DNA from: Rhyacophila brunnea
Lineage: Eukaryota; Arthropoda; Insecta; Trichoptera; Rhyacophilidae
Assembly (NCBI GenBank): GCA_022495005.1
Contig: JAGYXB010000070.1
Location: 124,001 to 188,000 of the forward strand
Direction: 5' to 3'
Length of the DNA stretch: 64,000 nt
Positions within the stretch are counted from its first letter, which is position 1. Each line of letters opens with the position of its first letter. The notes beneath the pieces are model-generated. The model was not told where the DNA came from, made no database searches, and worked only from the letters and a program-made list of their open reading frames with translations. A program made the translations under genes and the position numbers. Below are positions 1 through 12,899 of the stretch, one piece after another.

Positions 1-1902
1 ATGAAGGGAAAAAACTGCACATCACGCCGAAAAACTGGATGACAGCGGAGATAAAAGCGGAATTAGATACTGCCGTAATAAAATTCGACATGACAGACAT
101 CTGGCTAGTTATTTCAGTCACTTAGTCACGACGCTGCCGATTATCGCCATCTGCGACGTGATCTGATAAGTCACCCATCTGTGGCCACGAACGTAGAAAA
201 GTTGGCAAGGAATTCCATTGTTATATAATAATATAGAAGACGTCGATTTGTACATCTTAATCGTTGTACTACAGAATTTTACATTGTTTACCAATAAGCT
301 TAAAAGCTTTCATATTGTACACTGTATGTAGACCCTATCTCAATATAAGAATATACTTAATAATAAGTTAAGTACATAATTATTTTGCAGTACAAACTTT
401 GCAAAGCTTTTACGCAAAGATAATTGACACCTAATACAAAAGTGATATTACATAATTGTGTAGTACCTAACTCTGTAATCTTAAATTATTTGTGTCCATA
501 TTTTTTACGTGATTGTTTTCATGTCTAGTAAATTAATTAAAATAAGTATCACTGGTAAAACTAGAGGGCCCCACAGGGGTGGGTGGATATGTGTCATAAT
601 AATATGGTATGTCTATCCAGAGAGTGGAGATATTATCTTTGAATCAGCAACGAAGGTACCCCTGCGTAGAGGAATTTTTCCAGTTATATCACTACACACT
701 CCGTGACAATAGTTGATATAGATGGAAAATAATATTATCCGTGTTTCATTACTATGCTGCAATTGGACGACTTCTTCCACTGCCACTCTGATATCCTTAT
801 ATTCTTCCCTGAACACGTGTTAAATTTCTTGATGGTAAGTTACTGCCAAATAATAAACCATCAATCATTTTTAGTAGCTATCTATAATTTGTATCAATAT
901 TTAAACCCATCATTGTAGCGATCGTTTTTTAGGTTCTAGAAACTACAAGCAAAGCTGAGACTTAAAAAAATCAATAAACAATCTAAAAGGGTTTGTTAAA
1001 TATTTGTTTTATCAGTTTGCTTGAACACTCTAGTCAGTCTATGAATTTGTTTACCTTGTTGAATTTATGTATACAATATTTTCTTTCGTCACTAAAAATA
1101 AATCTTTACTGTTTATTTTACGTGACATCAATTATCACTTCTAATTTTTCCACACTAATCTCATTATTTTAACTTTTATTATAACATTATTGTTACCAAA
1201 TGATAAAATAATGGTAATAAATGATAAATATTGGAATCATTTCATATAGTGGGGAGAATCTTTTTATATTAAGATAAGGTAAAAGTTTTAATAATAATAA
1301 TACATTTTAATACTTCGTCGGATTGATATTCTTAAATTATTGTAATATTATATTCATTATGTTGGCCGTTTTAGACCAATATTGTCATTATGTAAATAAG
1401 TATTATTTTTCTACAGTGAAAAACTTGGTACCTGCCTAGGGAATCTATACTGATTTTTTGAATAAGAATAAAAATCTGTAAAAAATATTCTTGTTTTATT
1501 TATTAGAAAATTAAACCGATAATCATGACGCCACGCTGAATTTCTTGAAGCATAACTAAGTAGGTACTAAAGCACGAAATTATCGGCTTTTTTGGCGTCT
1601 GATAGAGATAAGATTTTTTTTAATACGACGTGCTTCCAAATAATAATAATTTCTCTGCCCCTATTTTTGAAGTAGCAACACTCGATGTGTATTTAGTTTC
1701 GGGTTTTTTTGTCAATATCACGCTTTTATTTGTCTACTGCGATAAATTTTCGTGTTCAAGTTACCGTCCCTCCAAGTGTTGCCATTGGGTTTTTAATCGA
1801 GGATTTATTATTATTCTAAAAAAGCTTACTGATACGACATTTGATAAACGTTATTGTAAAATTAAAGCCTAATGCTTCGTAATTTATGATGACAATTTAA
1901 AA
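1..1902. other. AT-rich non-coding stretch
   Basis: No recognisable gene. Short overlapping open frames on both strands near 509-816 give no family I know. They partly reflect a weak inverted similarity between about 547-585 and 640-700, where both strands read Ile-Thr-Gly-Lys. That could be a very old MITE, but identity is too low to call. Confidence 0.5.
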
Positions 1903-2179
1903 TGCGTTGGTATATGTGTCACTAGATTTCAAAACCAGCCAAGTCCATAATAGATGAATAGGAGAAAAACAGCTTTTTGTTTTCTCAAATACACAGTCAC
2001 AAGGCTGAAAGTTTATATTATTTCGAGTATAGAATATTTAAAATTAATAAATTCCACATTTTGATAATGCAGTAATGCTAGAAAGCAGTGGTTCTTCAAC
2101 AATTCACAAAAAAGTAAAAACTACCTAAAGGTGGACTTGGCTAGTTTTGAAATGTAGCGACACATATGTATTAACCGAT
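1903..2179. mobile_element. MITE with about 45-bp terminal inverted repeats
   Basis: The left end (GTTGGTATATGTGTCACTAG, then TTTCAAAACCAGCCAAGTCC) reappears inverted at the right end (rc starts CGGTTAATACATATGTGTCG, then TTTCAAAACTAGCCAAGTCC). The 277-bp unit is AT-rich inside and has no coding potential. That is the profile of a non-autonomous DNA transposon. I could not fix a target-site duplication, so the superfamily is unassigned. Confidence 0.7.
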
Positions 2180-2462
2180 GATATCCAGATGACTTTAGTA
2201 AATAGGTCCCTACTGGTTGAACACTTTTCTACTATGCATTGATTCAAATGATTATCTAACATTGATTTAAATATGGTGACCCCACCCCATTCCTCATAGA
2301 CACAGCGTTATGTATTATGCAGAAGTTGCTCATAACATCTGCAACCTGCCACATTCCTTGGAAAATATATGAAAAATTTAATCATTATATTTCACTTTAA
2401 AGTTATATATTATGTACATACGTATAAAATGACTACGAATGTTTCATAAAAAATGAAAATCT

Positions 2463-2894
2463 TCTTCTTCCACCCTGTCACGTCCCAACATTGGGGCATA
2501 GGGCAAGCACAAGTTGGCGCCACTTCCCTCGGTCCATCGCCAACTCCTGCGCCTCCCGCCATGTCAGACCTGCAGCACGTAGGTCGCTTAGCATCGCTGC
2601 AGGGTGAGAGAGGGCCGGCCACGGTGACGGAACCCTTGAGGCTGTGCCACAAGGGTACGAAGTGCCGTGTCCCAGCCACGTAAATCGTCTCTTCGTGATA
2701 ACTTCAATCACCGAAGGCTGTTGTGTCTGCTCATTAACTCGGGTGTTTGTAACGCGGTCGTACCAATGTACCCCTAAGATTCGGCGGAGACATCGATTCT
2801 CAAAGCTCAAAAGCCGAGACTCTTGAAGCTTAGTAAGATAACTCACAGCCATACAGGAGCACAGGTAGCACGCACGCGTTAAACAAATGACATT
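2463..2894 (-). mobile_element. 5'-truncated non-LTR retrotransposon (LINE) 3' end
   Basis: On the minus strand about 2852-2680 reads as the post-catalytic C-terminal part of a LINE reverse transcriptase (ENRCLRRILG, then ITKRRFTWLGH). The conserved tail follows (RAAGLTWREAQELAMDRGKW, ending in LALCPNVGT). The stretch between them is in another frame, so at least two frameshifts break it. The element ends in a short GAA-type tail (seen as TTCTTCTTC on plus). It is flanked by a 14-bp exact target duplication AAAAATGAAAATCT at 2449-2462 and 2895-2908, so this is a complete insertion event of a dead-on-arrival copy. The same family occurs at 8017-8280 and 60600-60692. Clade not assigned. Confidence 0.88.
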
Positions 2895-3304
2895 AAAAAT
2901 GAAAATCTATATCCATATTAAGTAACTATATTTTCTACACGGGTAGATATTGCTCCCTCTTTTTAGACAATAATTGGCAGCGACGATTTTTTTTGACGCA
3001 GATGGTGCGATAGATTTCTCAGAAGATTTAAAAAGTGACCTCAAAATGCAAATCAGTCGAAAAATTATTAAATTAAACAAATATCTTTAAAAGATTGGTT
3101 TTTCTAACGTGTTGATTATAACATATTATTACCAAAAATGTGACAAAATCAATGCAACTAAAATCAAAGATGCCTCATAATTATTCAAACAGGTATGTTC
3201 TTGTACAAAAAGATAATATACTACTAATATTTGTATGTGTCATCAGTGTCATCACTGTCATCTTTAATAATGATTATTTTTGGTTACAGCATGTGTTTCT
3301 AATA

Positions 3305-3412
3305 CCGGGTCCACACTGGCAACATGTCGCGCGACAACCTCGTTAAATTTTATGATAATTATCGTAAAATTTAACGAGGTTGTCGCGCGACATATTGCCA
3401 GTGTGGACTCGG
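3305..3412. repeat. 108-bp near-perfect palindrome (MITE-type hairpin)
   Basis: Two 54-bp arms meet at about 3358 with almost no loop. In the outer 48 bp of each arm I count two mismatches. Each arm contains the self-complementary core GTCGCGCGAC and ends in CCGGGTCC (left) or CCGAGTCC (right, reverse complement). The flanks are TA on the left and CA on the right, which would fit a decayed TA target duplication, but that is inference. A transcript from either strand would fold into a long hairpin. Confidence 0.8.
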
Positions 3413-4849
3413 CATAAGAAAGAGGAGGTATGTTGATTTTACTAGGTACATCAGTGTTGGTATTTTTGAGACCCTCAAAATCGGTCAGTGTTTCGGGCCT
3501 CCGCGTCCCTAAATCCACCACTTAAAACTATTGTAAAATTACGTATAACAAATCATTGTAAACAGTATGTGTTTTTTTTTCACAGTAGCAAGTTAAATGC
3601 AAATAGTATAATAATATGATGAATAAGACATTATTGTAGCATTAAATCTGCCAATCAATATTATACTGCTGATATTAAACACTCTTAATTCCCTGTTGGA
3701 TAAAATCCTCTTTATGTCTCCACCCTTTTGCAAAATTTAGTTTAGTCTTGCTTTGTGACGTACTTCCGCTAATCTCGATTATTCTATAAATCCATAGGGC
3801 TTTAGATCACCCTTTTAATATTATAATAAATAGTTACCATATTATCTATGTAATACTTTTAATAAATAAAAGGAAAATTATTTTTTTAAGACACATTAAA
3901 ACGGAGTTTTTTTTAAATCCATAAATAGCATGGTCAAAGTAACTCGAAAAAATATTCAAAATGAGAAATGACTACGCGTGGAGTTGGCAACATTAATATG
4001 GTAGCCAGGTAAAAGTTTTTATGTATACAATGTACGTAAGTAAGTACCTACCCTATATTGCAAAATTTCGCGTGCGGAAAAATAATCACCTTTGGCGCGT
4101 GTCGTGCGAGTCGCGAGGCGGCGTGAGGCGACGCGTCACTTGTTAATGTTATACAAAATGTCACTCCAAATATGACACAGCGAAGAATTGTTTGCAAAAA
4201 GCTCGTTCCTCGTAATGAGGTCGTAGGGGGAGCTTTTTAAAGTTTTGATATGGTCTATTGGCTGTCCGAGAAGACCGGTTTTGTGATATTTGAAATATAA
4301 GTGGCTGTATTATAATACACAATGGGCAGTTTTGTTTGATATGCCGTATAGTTACAGACCCATGCTATGATTTGGAAGCAAGCTGTCAAGTTACGATAAA
4401 AAGTGCCGCATTATAAAAATATTACAAACGTACTGTGCTTTGATAACTTCTATCACACAAATATATTATTTTAAATATATAATACATTTACCACAAACTT
4501 TCAAACACAAGCAGGTACATCGGTACAGGTTATAATGAATTAAGTTTATATGCCATTCTTGTTGTATAAGTATCATTCAATTTATTTTGCATGAAAATAC
4601 TGAACAGTGTAGGTATAAAATTATGTACAATTTAATTATATCTAAAATATCCCAGTATAAATGGAATCAGGTTACAACTGGCAATAGTTATTTTAACATG
4701 CAAATTATTATTTTATTATATTGCCATTATCTGACTTATAAAATAATGACTCTGGAAATATCTATTTAGATTATTTATTTTAAATAGATAACAAAAAAAT
4801 CGACAAAGATTTGTAAATTACCATGTGCATTTCTAAATGGACTATCATA
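3413..4849. other. Non-coding stretch with a small CpG-rich patch
   Basis: Mostly AT-rich with no coding signal. The exception is about 4092-4138, which is strongly CpG-rich (GGCGCGTGTCGTGCGAGTCG and following) and stands out sharply from its surroundings. It could be a fragment of a promoter or of a GC-rich transposon. Nothing in the sequence decides. Confidence 0.45.
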
Positions 4850-5022
4850 TTATATACCTCTAGGAGCGGACGATGTATCATAAATATTATACACCAATTG
4901 ACTCGTTGCATGGAATCAAACACACATTGACAAAACAAGAAGCATTTTTTCCTACGGAATCGAACCCGCAACTCGCTGCTATATAGCCGCTCTATCAACT
5001 TGGCTGCTGTGCGTGCTGAACA
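4850..5022 (-). mobile_element. tRNA-derived SINE (family A)
   Basis: On the minus strand the first 70 bases look like a tRNA 5' region with a box A-like AGCCAAGTTGATAGAGCGGC and a good box B GGGTTCGATTCC, but there is no matching acceptor stem. It continues into a body containing TCAATGTGTGTTTGATTCCA, also present at 40437-40475 and 62325-62360. A tRNA-like pol III promoter joined to a shared non-tRNA body is the definition of a SINE. Exact 3' end uncertain. Confidence 0.72.
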
Positions 5023-7733
5023 ACATTATAAGTATATAAAAATAATAATTGAGTTTAAGAAGCATAGAGTATATTATATGGACCAAAAAAATAATTGATG
5101 TGCCATTATACCCGTACGTAATGTAAACGTAAAAGACGAATGCTTGGTTGGGGGTTTAATATGTACATGAACGAGCGTAACTTCACCGGTGTGATCTTTC
5201 GGTCCATGATGATTTTCGCATTTTGACATTGGTCGAAAAAACGTGTGTCGATGCGAGTTCTCTTCTCGTACATTGAACTGTATAAACCAAGTTAACGCCT
5301 ACCCTGTCATAATCAGAGCCACACGCGCAACAACTACTCATCCCCTAACCTAAAATAATAAACATAACGACTTTTGTCATAAAAAGTAACAAAAAAACAA
5401 TAAAACCGAAATCGAACGCGAAGCTTTGATTTAAATGACAGACAGGCGTAACAAAACGCTGCCAACAAAAGCCGAAATATCTGGCAGTAAAATAATATAA
5501 ACGCGTTTTTGATTTGCACATTGCTGACTAGGGTGGAGTTGAAATTATTGTACGATGAAAAATTAAACAACAAAAAAATACACACACTTCTAATCAATAT
5601 TGAGCAACTAAAATGACCCACATACAATAGATTCTATAGATTCCACTTAGAATTATTTTCTTTATTACTACTCCAAATTTACTAATAATTTAATCTCATG
5701 AAACTATGTCTGACAACAATGTCATAATCAGATATTTCAACAATCAGAACATTTTAGAGAAGTTTCTGTGACGGGTAGTTTGGAGTTTGCAACAGTTATT
5801 GGAAAGTTTAATATCAAATTACTTTAAACATTTACTTAGTTGTCGCATAACGAAATAATAGTGGGTCTTCCTATTCTATTGTCACTAATAATTATTATTT
5901 AACTTAGATTGTTAATACATCCAAATAGGCTCAATTCTCATGAACATATTTTATCCTAATATCTATATTTTCATATTAGTTTTAGTTTGGAGTAATCATT
6001 TCTAACACTTAGCTACTAAATCCCTAAATAAACAATATTTTTGTCGACATTATACGAATTATATTATGTCGGGGTGTTTCTGTAAGATTAAAAATTCATA
6101 ATATTAAATTATTTTCAAGAATGTTCAGACTCCACCCCATGATGTGCATCCGCGTGAAAAACGGCAATAAACAAAAGTGCAGTAACAATGAGTAAAAAAT
6201 CAGAACATGACACTTTCTGTATTGTCAATCTATCATAGGAGAGACCTCTTCACAGAGCATGTAAAAATCGTTTAATTCGTTTGACAATAGGTAAGGGCGT
6301 TGGGTGCCGTTAAAGGGTTACTACGAAAGTTACAATATAATAAAAGTTTTTAAACGAATGTGAAATATTTCAGTGGAGAGATCTGTGGTAAGAATCATTA
6401 TTATTAGATTTTACTTTGGTTGGATAGTGGAATTTTTTTCTTTCTTATATTAATGACCTGTGAAAAGAAAGCTTCCATGTATAATACTTTTATGCTATGA
6501 AAACATGCTAATATATTAATATTCGGACTAATAATAATGATGCACGACCCGAGTCGAATTCAGTCAGAACTGCAATATAATATTTTATCAAATGCAGACA
6601 AATATCAAATTCAGCACATTTCAGACATTCATAATATATACTTACCTACTTAAAAAATATTAAAAGTGTTTGCAACAAATATGCTGAATCTTATTCCAGG
6701 TGGAGCTTTCTGTAGTTTCCTTATAAAATCTCTGAAACAAATTCTAGTTTTATGTAAGTGCAATTTTTGTATCCATAACAATTAAGGTAGGATTACTTCC
6801 CCATTTTTTATTACTTATATGAAACTTAATCATCCCAGAGGTGTTGCCACTTCATAACTTTGTACTATAGCTCTAGGATGAAAATGATGTAATGTACTCA
6901 AAAATATTTTTTTACATATATTTTCTTATTACTACATAAAATATATTAATATAAGTGAATACCATTTGATCCAAATTTATGCGAGGTAATTAGGCAAAGA
7001 GACGTAGATATCAGTGTACCAAAGTGCAAACTTATAAAGCATATTATATCTACTCTAATTTTTGCCTCATTTTCATATGTTTGGTTAACAATCATTTATA
7101 CGAATATTTAAAATGATTTTATACAAACGACTATCTTTTTCATCTATTCCGCCGCGGATGTACAACAAACATGTCCAAATGTAATGTACTGACAAAACAA
7201 ACAAGTGTGACCATATTTTGAGGATTTTTTTGGTATTTTATTATCGGATATGGCGACGCGTATTTTATGGGATATTGTCTTAACCTTAACCACATTTAAT
7301 TTACTACCAATATTTGCAAGTATAAACGAACGTTGGGTTTAAAAAAAAACAATGTGCATTTTCATTTGTGTGGCGGTATAAGTTTAGAAATGATTGTATA
7401 ATTTGAATGTGGGCATACTATTATGTATGTTGTATGTATATTAGGCATAATATGTTTAAATTTGATCTTCGCAACTTTTAAAATAATTTGTTCATTTACA
7501 TTACAACGCAAAGTATTGATATGGGTTTGTGTCATTCGAATTTATAAATATAAATAGTTTTCTGTTGTTCCACCTATCTGGCGTAGGATTATATATTTAG
7601 GCATTTAATAGTAGGTACAGGTACGCCAGAGGCCAGATTAATAGTTTTTTTTTAACTGCTGCAATTTCACAAAAGAATATTATTTTTGTTAATTTTAGCT
7701 GTATATACCTACTCCAAGTGTAGAAGTGTTATC
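5023..7733. other. AT-rich non-coding stretch
   Basis: I see no gene, RNA gene or well-bounded repeat here. Short open frames (for example 5334-5627 minus) have low-complexity Phe/Tyr/Leu composition typical of AT-rich random sequence. About 5150-5300 is slightly richer in CpG. Confidence 0.5.
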
Positions 7734-7925
7734 ACCAGGAACTCAGAAATAATGGGAAATGAAATACCTAACGGGTAAGGAGAAGCAGGCAACTGATCTC
7801 GAGTAAGGAAGAATACGGGATAAATTTAAACACGTGTCAAGAATATGTCATACGTCGAATACTGACAACTGCTCTCGGTTTATGCATTGACGCTCATTTA
7901 ATATTGGTGTATTACACACACTATT
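7734..7925 (+). repeat. Dispersed repeat, copy 1
   Basis: This segment, from GAACTCAGAAATAATGGGAA through ATACGTCGAATACTGA-like sequence to GACGCTCATTTAATATTGGTG, reappears on the opposite strand at 43955-44160 at clearly high identity. No reading frame is conserved between the two, no TIRs are visible and the family is unknown to me. It could be part of a longer transposon or a MITE body. Confidence 0.72.
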
Positions 7926-8016
7926 GCACGTCTATAATGCGTGGTTCATTTTCGTAGGACACTCACACATTCAAAACCTTGCGTCAAAATTTACTGTATT
8001 GGTATATATATAGCCT

Positions 8017-8280
8017 GTATACCGGATGTATACATGTATTCCGGATGCCGCCAAAGAGTGCGGCACTTCGTACCCTTGTGGCACAGCCTCAAGGATTCCG
8101 TCGCCGTGGCCGGCCCTCCCTCACCCTGCAGCGATGCTACAAAAGCGACCTACGTGCTGCAGGTCTGACATGGCGGGAGGCGCAGGAGTTGGCGATGGAC
8201 CGAGGGAAATGGCGCCAACTTGTGCTTGCCCTATGCCTCAATGTTGGGACGTGACAGGGTGAAAGAAGAAGAAGAAGAAG
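8017..8280 (+). mobile_element. 5'-truncated LINE 3' end with target duplication
   Basis: The plus strand encodes the reverse-transcriptase C-terminal tail in one frame (GFRRRGRPSLTLQRCY, then AAGLTWREAQELAMDRGKW, LALCLNVGT and a stop). A (GAA)n tail follows. An exact 13-bp duplication ATATATATAGCCT flanks it at 8004-8016 and 8281-8293. Only about 260 bp of the element was inserted, so the copy was never functional. Same family as 2463-2894 and 60600-60692, but better preserved: the reading frame is intact over the last 70 or so codons. Confidence 0.88.
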
Positions 8281-8293
8281 ATATATATAGCCT

Positions 8294-9793
8294 ATCGGAA
8301 TTATATTTATTATCTGTTCTATGATTATCACTTATAATAAATAGCACATGTCTGCTAAAAGCTTAAAACGATTACTTTGATTTCACGGAGGAAGCTTTCC
8401 GAAGCGAAGACTGGATGGCATATCGATAAACTTTTTGGTGTACCCTCGTCAATAAACTTGATTCGGCATAAATATTTAATATTCATAAATAGAAAAAAAC
8501 TCAGTTCTAGACGTGAACAGAAAAGTGACATTTAATAAATTGATATAAAATGTAAAATAACACAGTTTACACTGGGCGTTAACTTTATCAATCACTGGTG
8601 GCATTGTCATAAAATAAACTGCCCTTTTCATTATATTATAGGTATTTTTGCGATAGATACGATGATAAGCTGAATGTTTATTTAGATTAATTAATTTAAT
8701 CGAATCCAGCTTAATATATATTGAGAATGGCATATTAATATAATCGTAAATACATACCTACATATTTTATAAATTAACGTATGAAAATGTATGTATGTAC
8801 CACATAATATCGAGATAATTTAAAACGACACGACGAGCTTTACTCACATAAGGCTATATAATATGTACCAAAGTAAGTATGCAAAATTTAGACTTGTACT
8901 TGATTAAATCAACTAAGTGAGCGAATCACGTGTCGTATTAAATGTATATTGTGTCTTTTAAATACCGAGTATTTTTATAAATTATCATGAACCAGGTATA
9001 CGCTGAATCCTTTCAAAATATACATAGTTTATTTTGTCAACTAACTAAATTGACGATTATATTTGAATTATAATGGATTTAAGTTTTCTACTCCATTTAA
9101 GTAGGTTTTTGCGAGTACTGAGTAGTTATCTAATGATCTATTATTTAGGGTTTTGATTATTTAAGTGTCTTTTGAATGTATTATTAGTAATTTGGTAGGT
9201 ATTTTTTCAACTAACACTTCTACTATTAATAATTTGTTAGTTATATTTTTTATTGTGATCCTTGATTTGATAGGTAAGTGATAAATTTTTTAACTACTAT
9301 ATTGTATTACTTTATTATAAAAGTTAGAATTAACTGTATTCGTTGTCAGTGTGTATTTACCATTGGTGAGTACGCATGTGTCTGAAGATACCGAAAGGCT
9401 AAGCCCGGGTCGTACAAAACGACTAAAATGGAATAGTACAAAACTTAAATACATTAGAATTTTAATTCAAATTTCACAGAGTACCTACCCTCGGTCGATA
9501 ATATTAAGATTATGTTTCAATGTCTCATACTTATTGTATTAACATTATGTACTGAGAATCGAAAGAAATAAAAGTGTAGTGTATGTATCACGACTTTCAA
9601 GTCAAATGTGCGATTGTAAATCCTACATAGTTGTTTTAATTATTTAAAAAAATAAAACTCGCAATCAAATTATTCTTTCCACTACTCACTCAGTCCACGA
9701 AAAAGTATTATTTTACCTTTATTAATAATATTATTACTGTTTAAAGAAAAACAAATTAACTCAAAATGTTAATACTATATACTGTTACTATAA
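8294..9793. other. AT-rich non-coding stretch
   Basis: No gene or bounded repeat recognised. About 9350-9545 is open on plus, but the product has no recognisable motif and ordinary AT-driven composition. Confidence 0.5.
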
Positions 9794-9802
9794 TTATTAC
9801 TA

Positions 9803-10536
9803 AGCAGATCCAAACAGAGGATGATCGACCATGGTGGCACTATGAAAATAAAAGCAGAAAACCCTTGGCTGCAAATAAACCAGTCAAAAACTAAGTATAT
9901 GGTCAGCACATGCAATCGGGTACCGCTGCAGAATATAGACATAGGACAGCATGTATATGAAGGGGTGGACAAGTTCACGTATCTCGGATGCAGCCTAAAT
10001 ACCCAAAATTTGACAGCAGAGGAGATAAAAATCCGCCTTATCTCCGGGAATAAATGCTGGCATGCCTGCAAGCGACTGATGGGGTCGAAAATTCTAGGCC
10101 GAAGAAGTGAACTTATATTATATAAACAATTATAAGGCCAGTGGTCACTTATGGCTGTGAGACTTGGTGCTTGACTCAAAACGAGGAAAATAAATTAGCT
10201 GTCTTCGAGCGCAAAATACTCTTACTTCTACTGATTGAACAGCAAACAATCATAAGATACTGTAAGTCCCAAAGACTACGATGGGCGGAACATGTGGAGA
10301 GAATGCCTGACGTTAGAGCGCCAAGGATCATGACAAAGTGGCTACCCCAACGGAAGAGACCCAGAGGCAGACCAAGAAGGAGATGGGTTGACGCTGTAGA
10401 AGTGGACTGGCTTCATATAGGAAGACACGGTAACTGGAGAAGTGTGGCGAGAGACCGGAATGAGTGAAGAGCGGTTGTAGAGGAGCCCAAACCCCACCCC
10501 GGGATGTAGCTCCGTGGAAGACTAAGAAGAAGATAC
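9803..10536 (+). mobile_element. Truncated LINE reverse transcriptase, second family
   Basis: The plus strand reads the thumb and C-terminal part of a LINE reverse transcriptase. First comes NQSKTKYM, then VDKFTYLGC and AEEIKIRLISGNKC. After a one-base frameshift at about 10133 come VVTYGCETWCLTQNEENKLA, RLRWAEHVERMPD, RPRGRPRRRWVDAVE and NWRSVARDRNE with a stop. The piece between FERKIL and RLRWAEH is shorter than in the family at 63185-63951, so an internal deletion is likely. The element ends in an AAG-rich tail. A 9-bp direct repeat TTATTACTA (9794-9802 and 10537-10545) is a plausible target duplication. Dead copy; clade not assigned. Confidence 0.87.
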
Positions 10537-10545
10537 TTATTACTA

Positions 10546-12899
10546 TACTAAAATAATAACGACAGTTTATACATCGAGTCCTTGGGATACTTACTCCAAT
10601 AATATTAAGAATAAATTTGATTGTAACATTTTTATCTTATAAAGTAGTTACATGTTTTAATCATGTGTCACGCATAAATACATATATATTTTGCGATGTG
10701 ATAACTGTCCCATAACTCATTTTTGATACTATGTCACATGTACAAATTTAATACTCAGCACATTAATTACTCACTGTCACAATTAAGAGACAAATATAAT
10801 TTTATTTATACACTTTTGTATTACTAATACAATTCATTTAGTACGTAGAAAGAAGTCATTATATACGGCATACGCTGTATATAATATATCTGTTTCTATC
10901 GCTAGTAAAGAAGATTGTGTAGTATATTCTTTCCTATAAAATCATATTTATATGTATTATTTTTACGTATTTAGTTCATTCATTTATCTATCTTAAATAA
11001 TCACTACCTAGGTACATCTAAATACTGTTGACAAAATCAAATGCTGCGACGAAGCATATATTATAAAACTGTGTGTAGGTATTTTACTTGTTTTGAAACG
11101 AAAAAATCGAGTAAGTAACTTTGAAGGATAAAATAAACTTTAAAAAATCATCACCCCTTTCAACTTATGCAAATTAATTTTGTGAGCACAAAGCGGCAGC
11201 TTGAAAAAATCTCACCTAAAAGAGGACTACCCTCGGAGTTTTTTTAATAGTAACTTACCCCCGTAGTTTAGTTAATCAACAAAGCCGGCAATTGAAATAT
11301 CCATTAATTAAGGGATTTCATTCAATTGAACAATAAAATCTCTTAACTTAAAAGCTCGTAATCACGCTACACGACGCATTTGATTCTAATCTCTCTGAAA
11401 TGTACTTTGACTTTGGTGGGAACTGTAGTCTTTCTAGGGTTACAATGATAGAATATAATCGTAATGTTTAACGGTTAGGATTGCGGACGCTTTTCGTATA
11501 AGTACCTAATATCTTACTAATTAGTACATTGCTAGGTCAATAGTGGTGGCCTAAAAAAAATATAAGGATTCTACAGTGGTATTCTCTATCATTTTCTTCA
11601 ATAAACTTTAACGCCCAATGAAACACATAATATTTCAAATTAAACTCATTTTTATTTCATGAATGTAGCATTTTTTTAACATATGTAGGTAGGTACTCGT
11701 ACTTACATAATTCGGAACGTCGGTTGACGATATTAACGAAATTTGAGAATACTTCAGAATAATAGTTAATTGCGAATTCAATTATTTCAATAAGCGTTTT
11801 AACTTTATTTCAATATAAAAGACAGAGCGGTACGATAGATCACTATGACAATGCTTTGATACCTACGTATGGTTATTTTTAGACGTTTGTAATTGTTTTA
11901 ATCGGTAACTATTAAAATCCCAGCTTGCTTAAAATTGAATATAGATAATTAACTATTCAGCTGTAATATTTTGACGATCCAGGTAAAGGTAAATAGTTCA
12001 TCATTTTCACTTCAAACCGAGCTCGTGATCATCCACATTGTTGATATGTCCTTATATTTGAAATATTATTTATTTTGTTTTTGTTCCAATAACAATCAAA
12101 TATGTGAACACCATATTTATTTTTATGGTGTGCGTAGATGATTTAGTATTTTGTGAATTTTCAGAATGACGTTTAAAACGTTATCTACTAAAAATTTAAC
12201 ACAAATTAATGGTTTAAAAATATATAAATTTTATTTTATTGTAAGTTGGTGACAAAAATCTGCAATGGGGTAAAAAATTATATTATTTAGAAACATTGTG
12301 ACAGATCGTTCTGAAGATGATTAACTATATAACCCGAAACAACTGTCAATACCCACAATTATCCAACTTACAAAATTAACAAAAACAATCATTGGTGATA
12401 TGCGTACCATTATGTGTGATTCCCAATCGGGGTTTCACGTGAATTTGCATATTATTAGGCAATATATAAAAAAAATTTCTAACATGTTATATTTAAAAAA
12501 AAAATGTAGTATTTTTAAACTTCCAGTGTACATCCGAAGTGTAAGATATATATATATTTAAAGTATTGTTTTTGAAAGGATTATGTAATTATCATTTGCT
12601 AGTGTCATCTATGGCGGCAATTTAATGAAGTTGTGCAAATAAAACAACTTTTGGGGGTAGATTCCATTGAGATAATAATTTTGTCGCCTGCGACGCTATT
12701 ATTCTTTCAATATCTCTTGATCTTAATATCATAATTTGAATGAATTGTTTTGTGTCTATCTATCGCAGAAATAATAAAATCTACAATGTAATGAAATTAA
12801 ATATTTTTGCTACTGTACAGTAAGGAACGGTAATATGAGTCTGTTTATGGCGGTACATTACCTATATATTACACTGCTTATTGAATTACACTATTTTTT
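10546..12899. other. AT-rich non-coding stretch
   Basis: No coding, RNA or repeat feature that I can support. Confidence 0.5.

Noticed and set aside
509..816. Pair of overlapping open frames near 0.6 kb as a small gene or MITE
   Set aside because: Both strands are open but the products are unrecognisable, and the inverted similarity is too weak to define ends.
2410..2683. Overlapping open frames on both strands with Pro/Ala/Gly-rich products
   Set aside because: They are out-of-frame readings of the GC-rich LINE C-terminal region. The same happens at 8026-8262 and 63142-63446.
4955..5022. A functional tRNA gene on the minus strand
   Set aside because: Box A and B are good but the 5' and 3' acceptor strands do not pair, and a SINE body follows.
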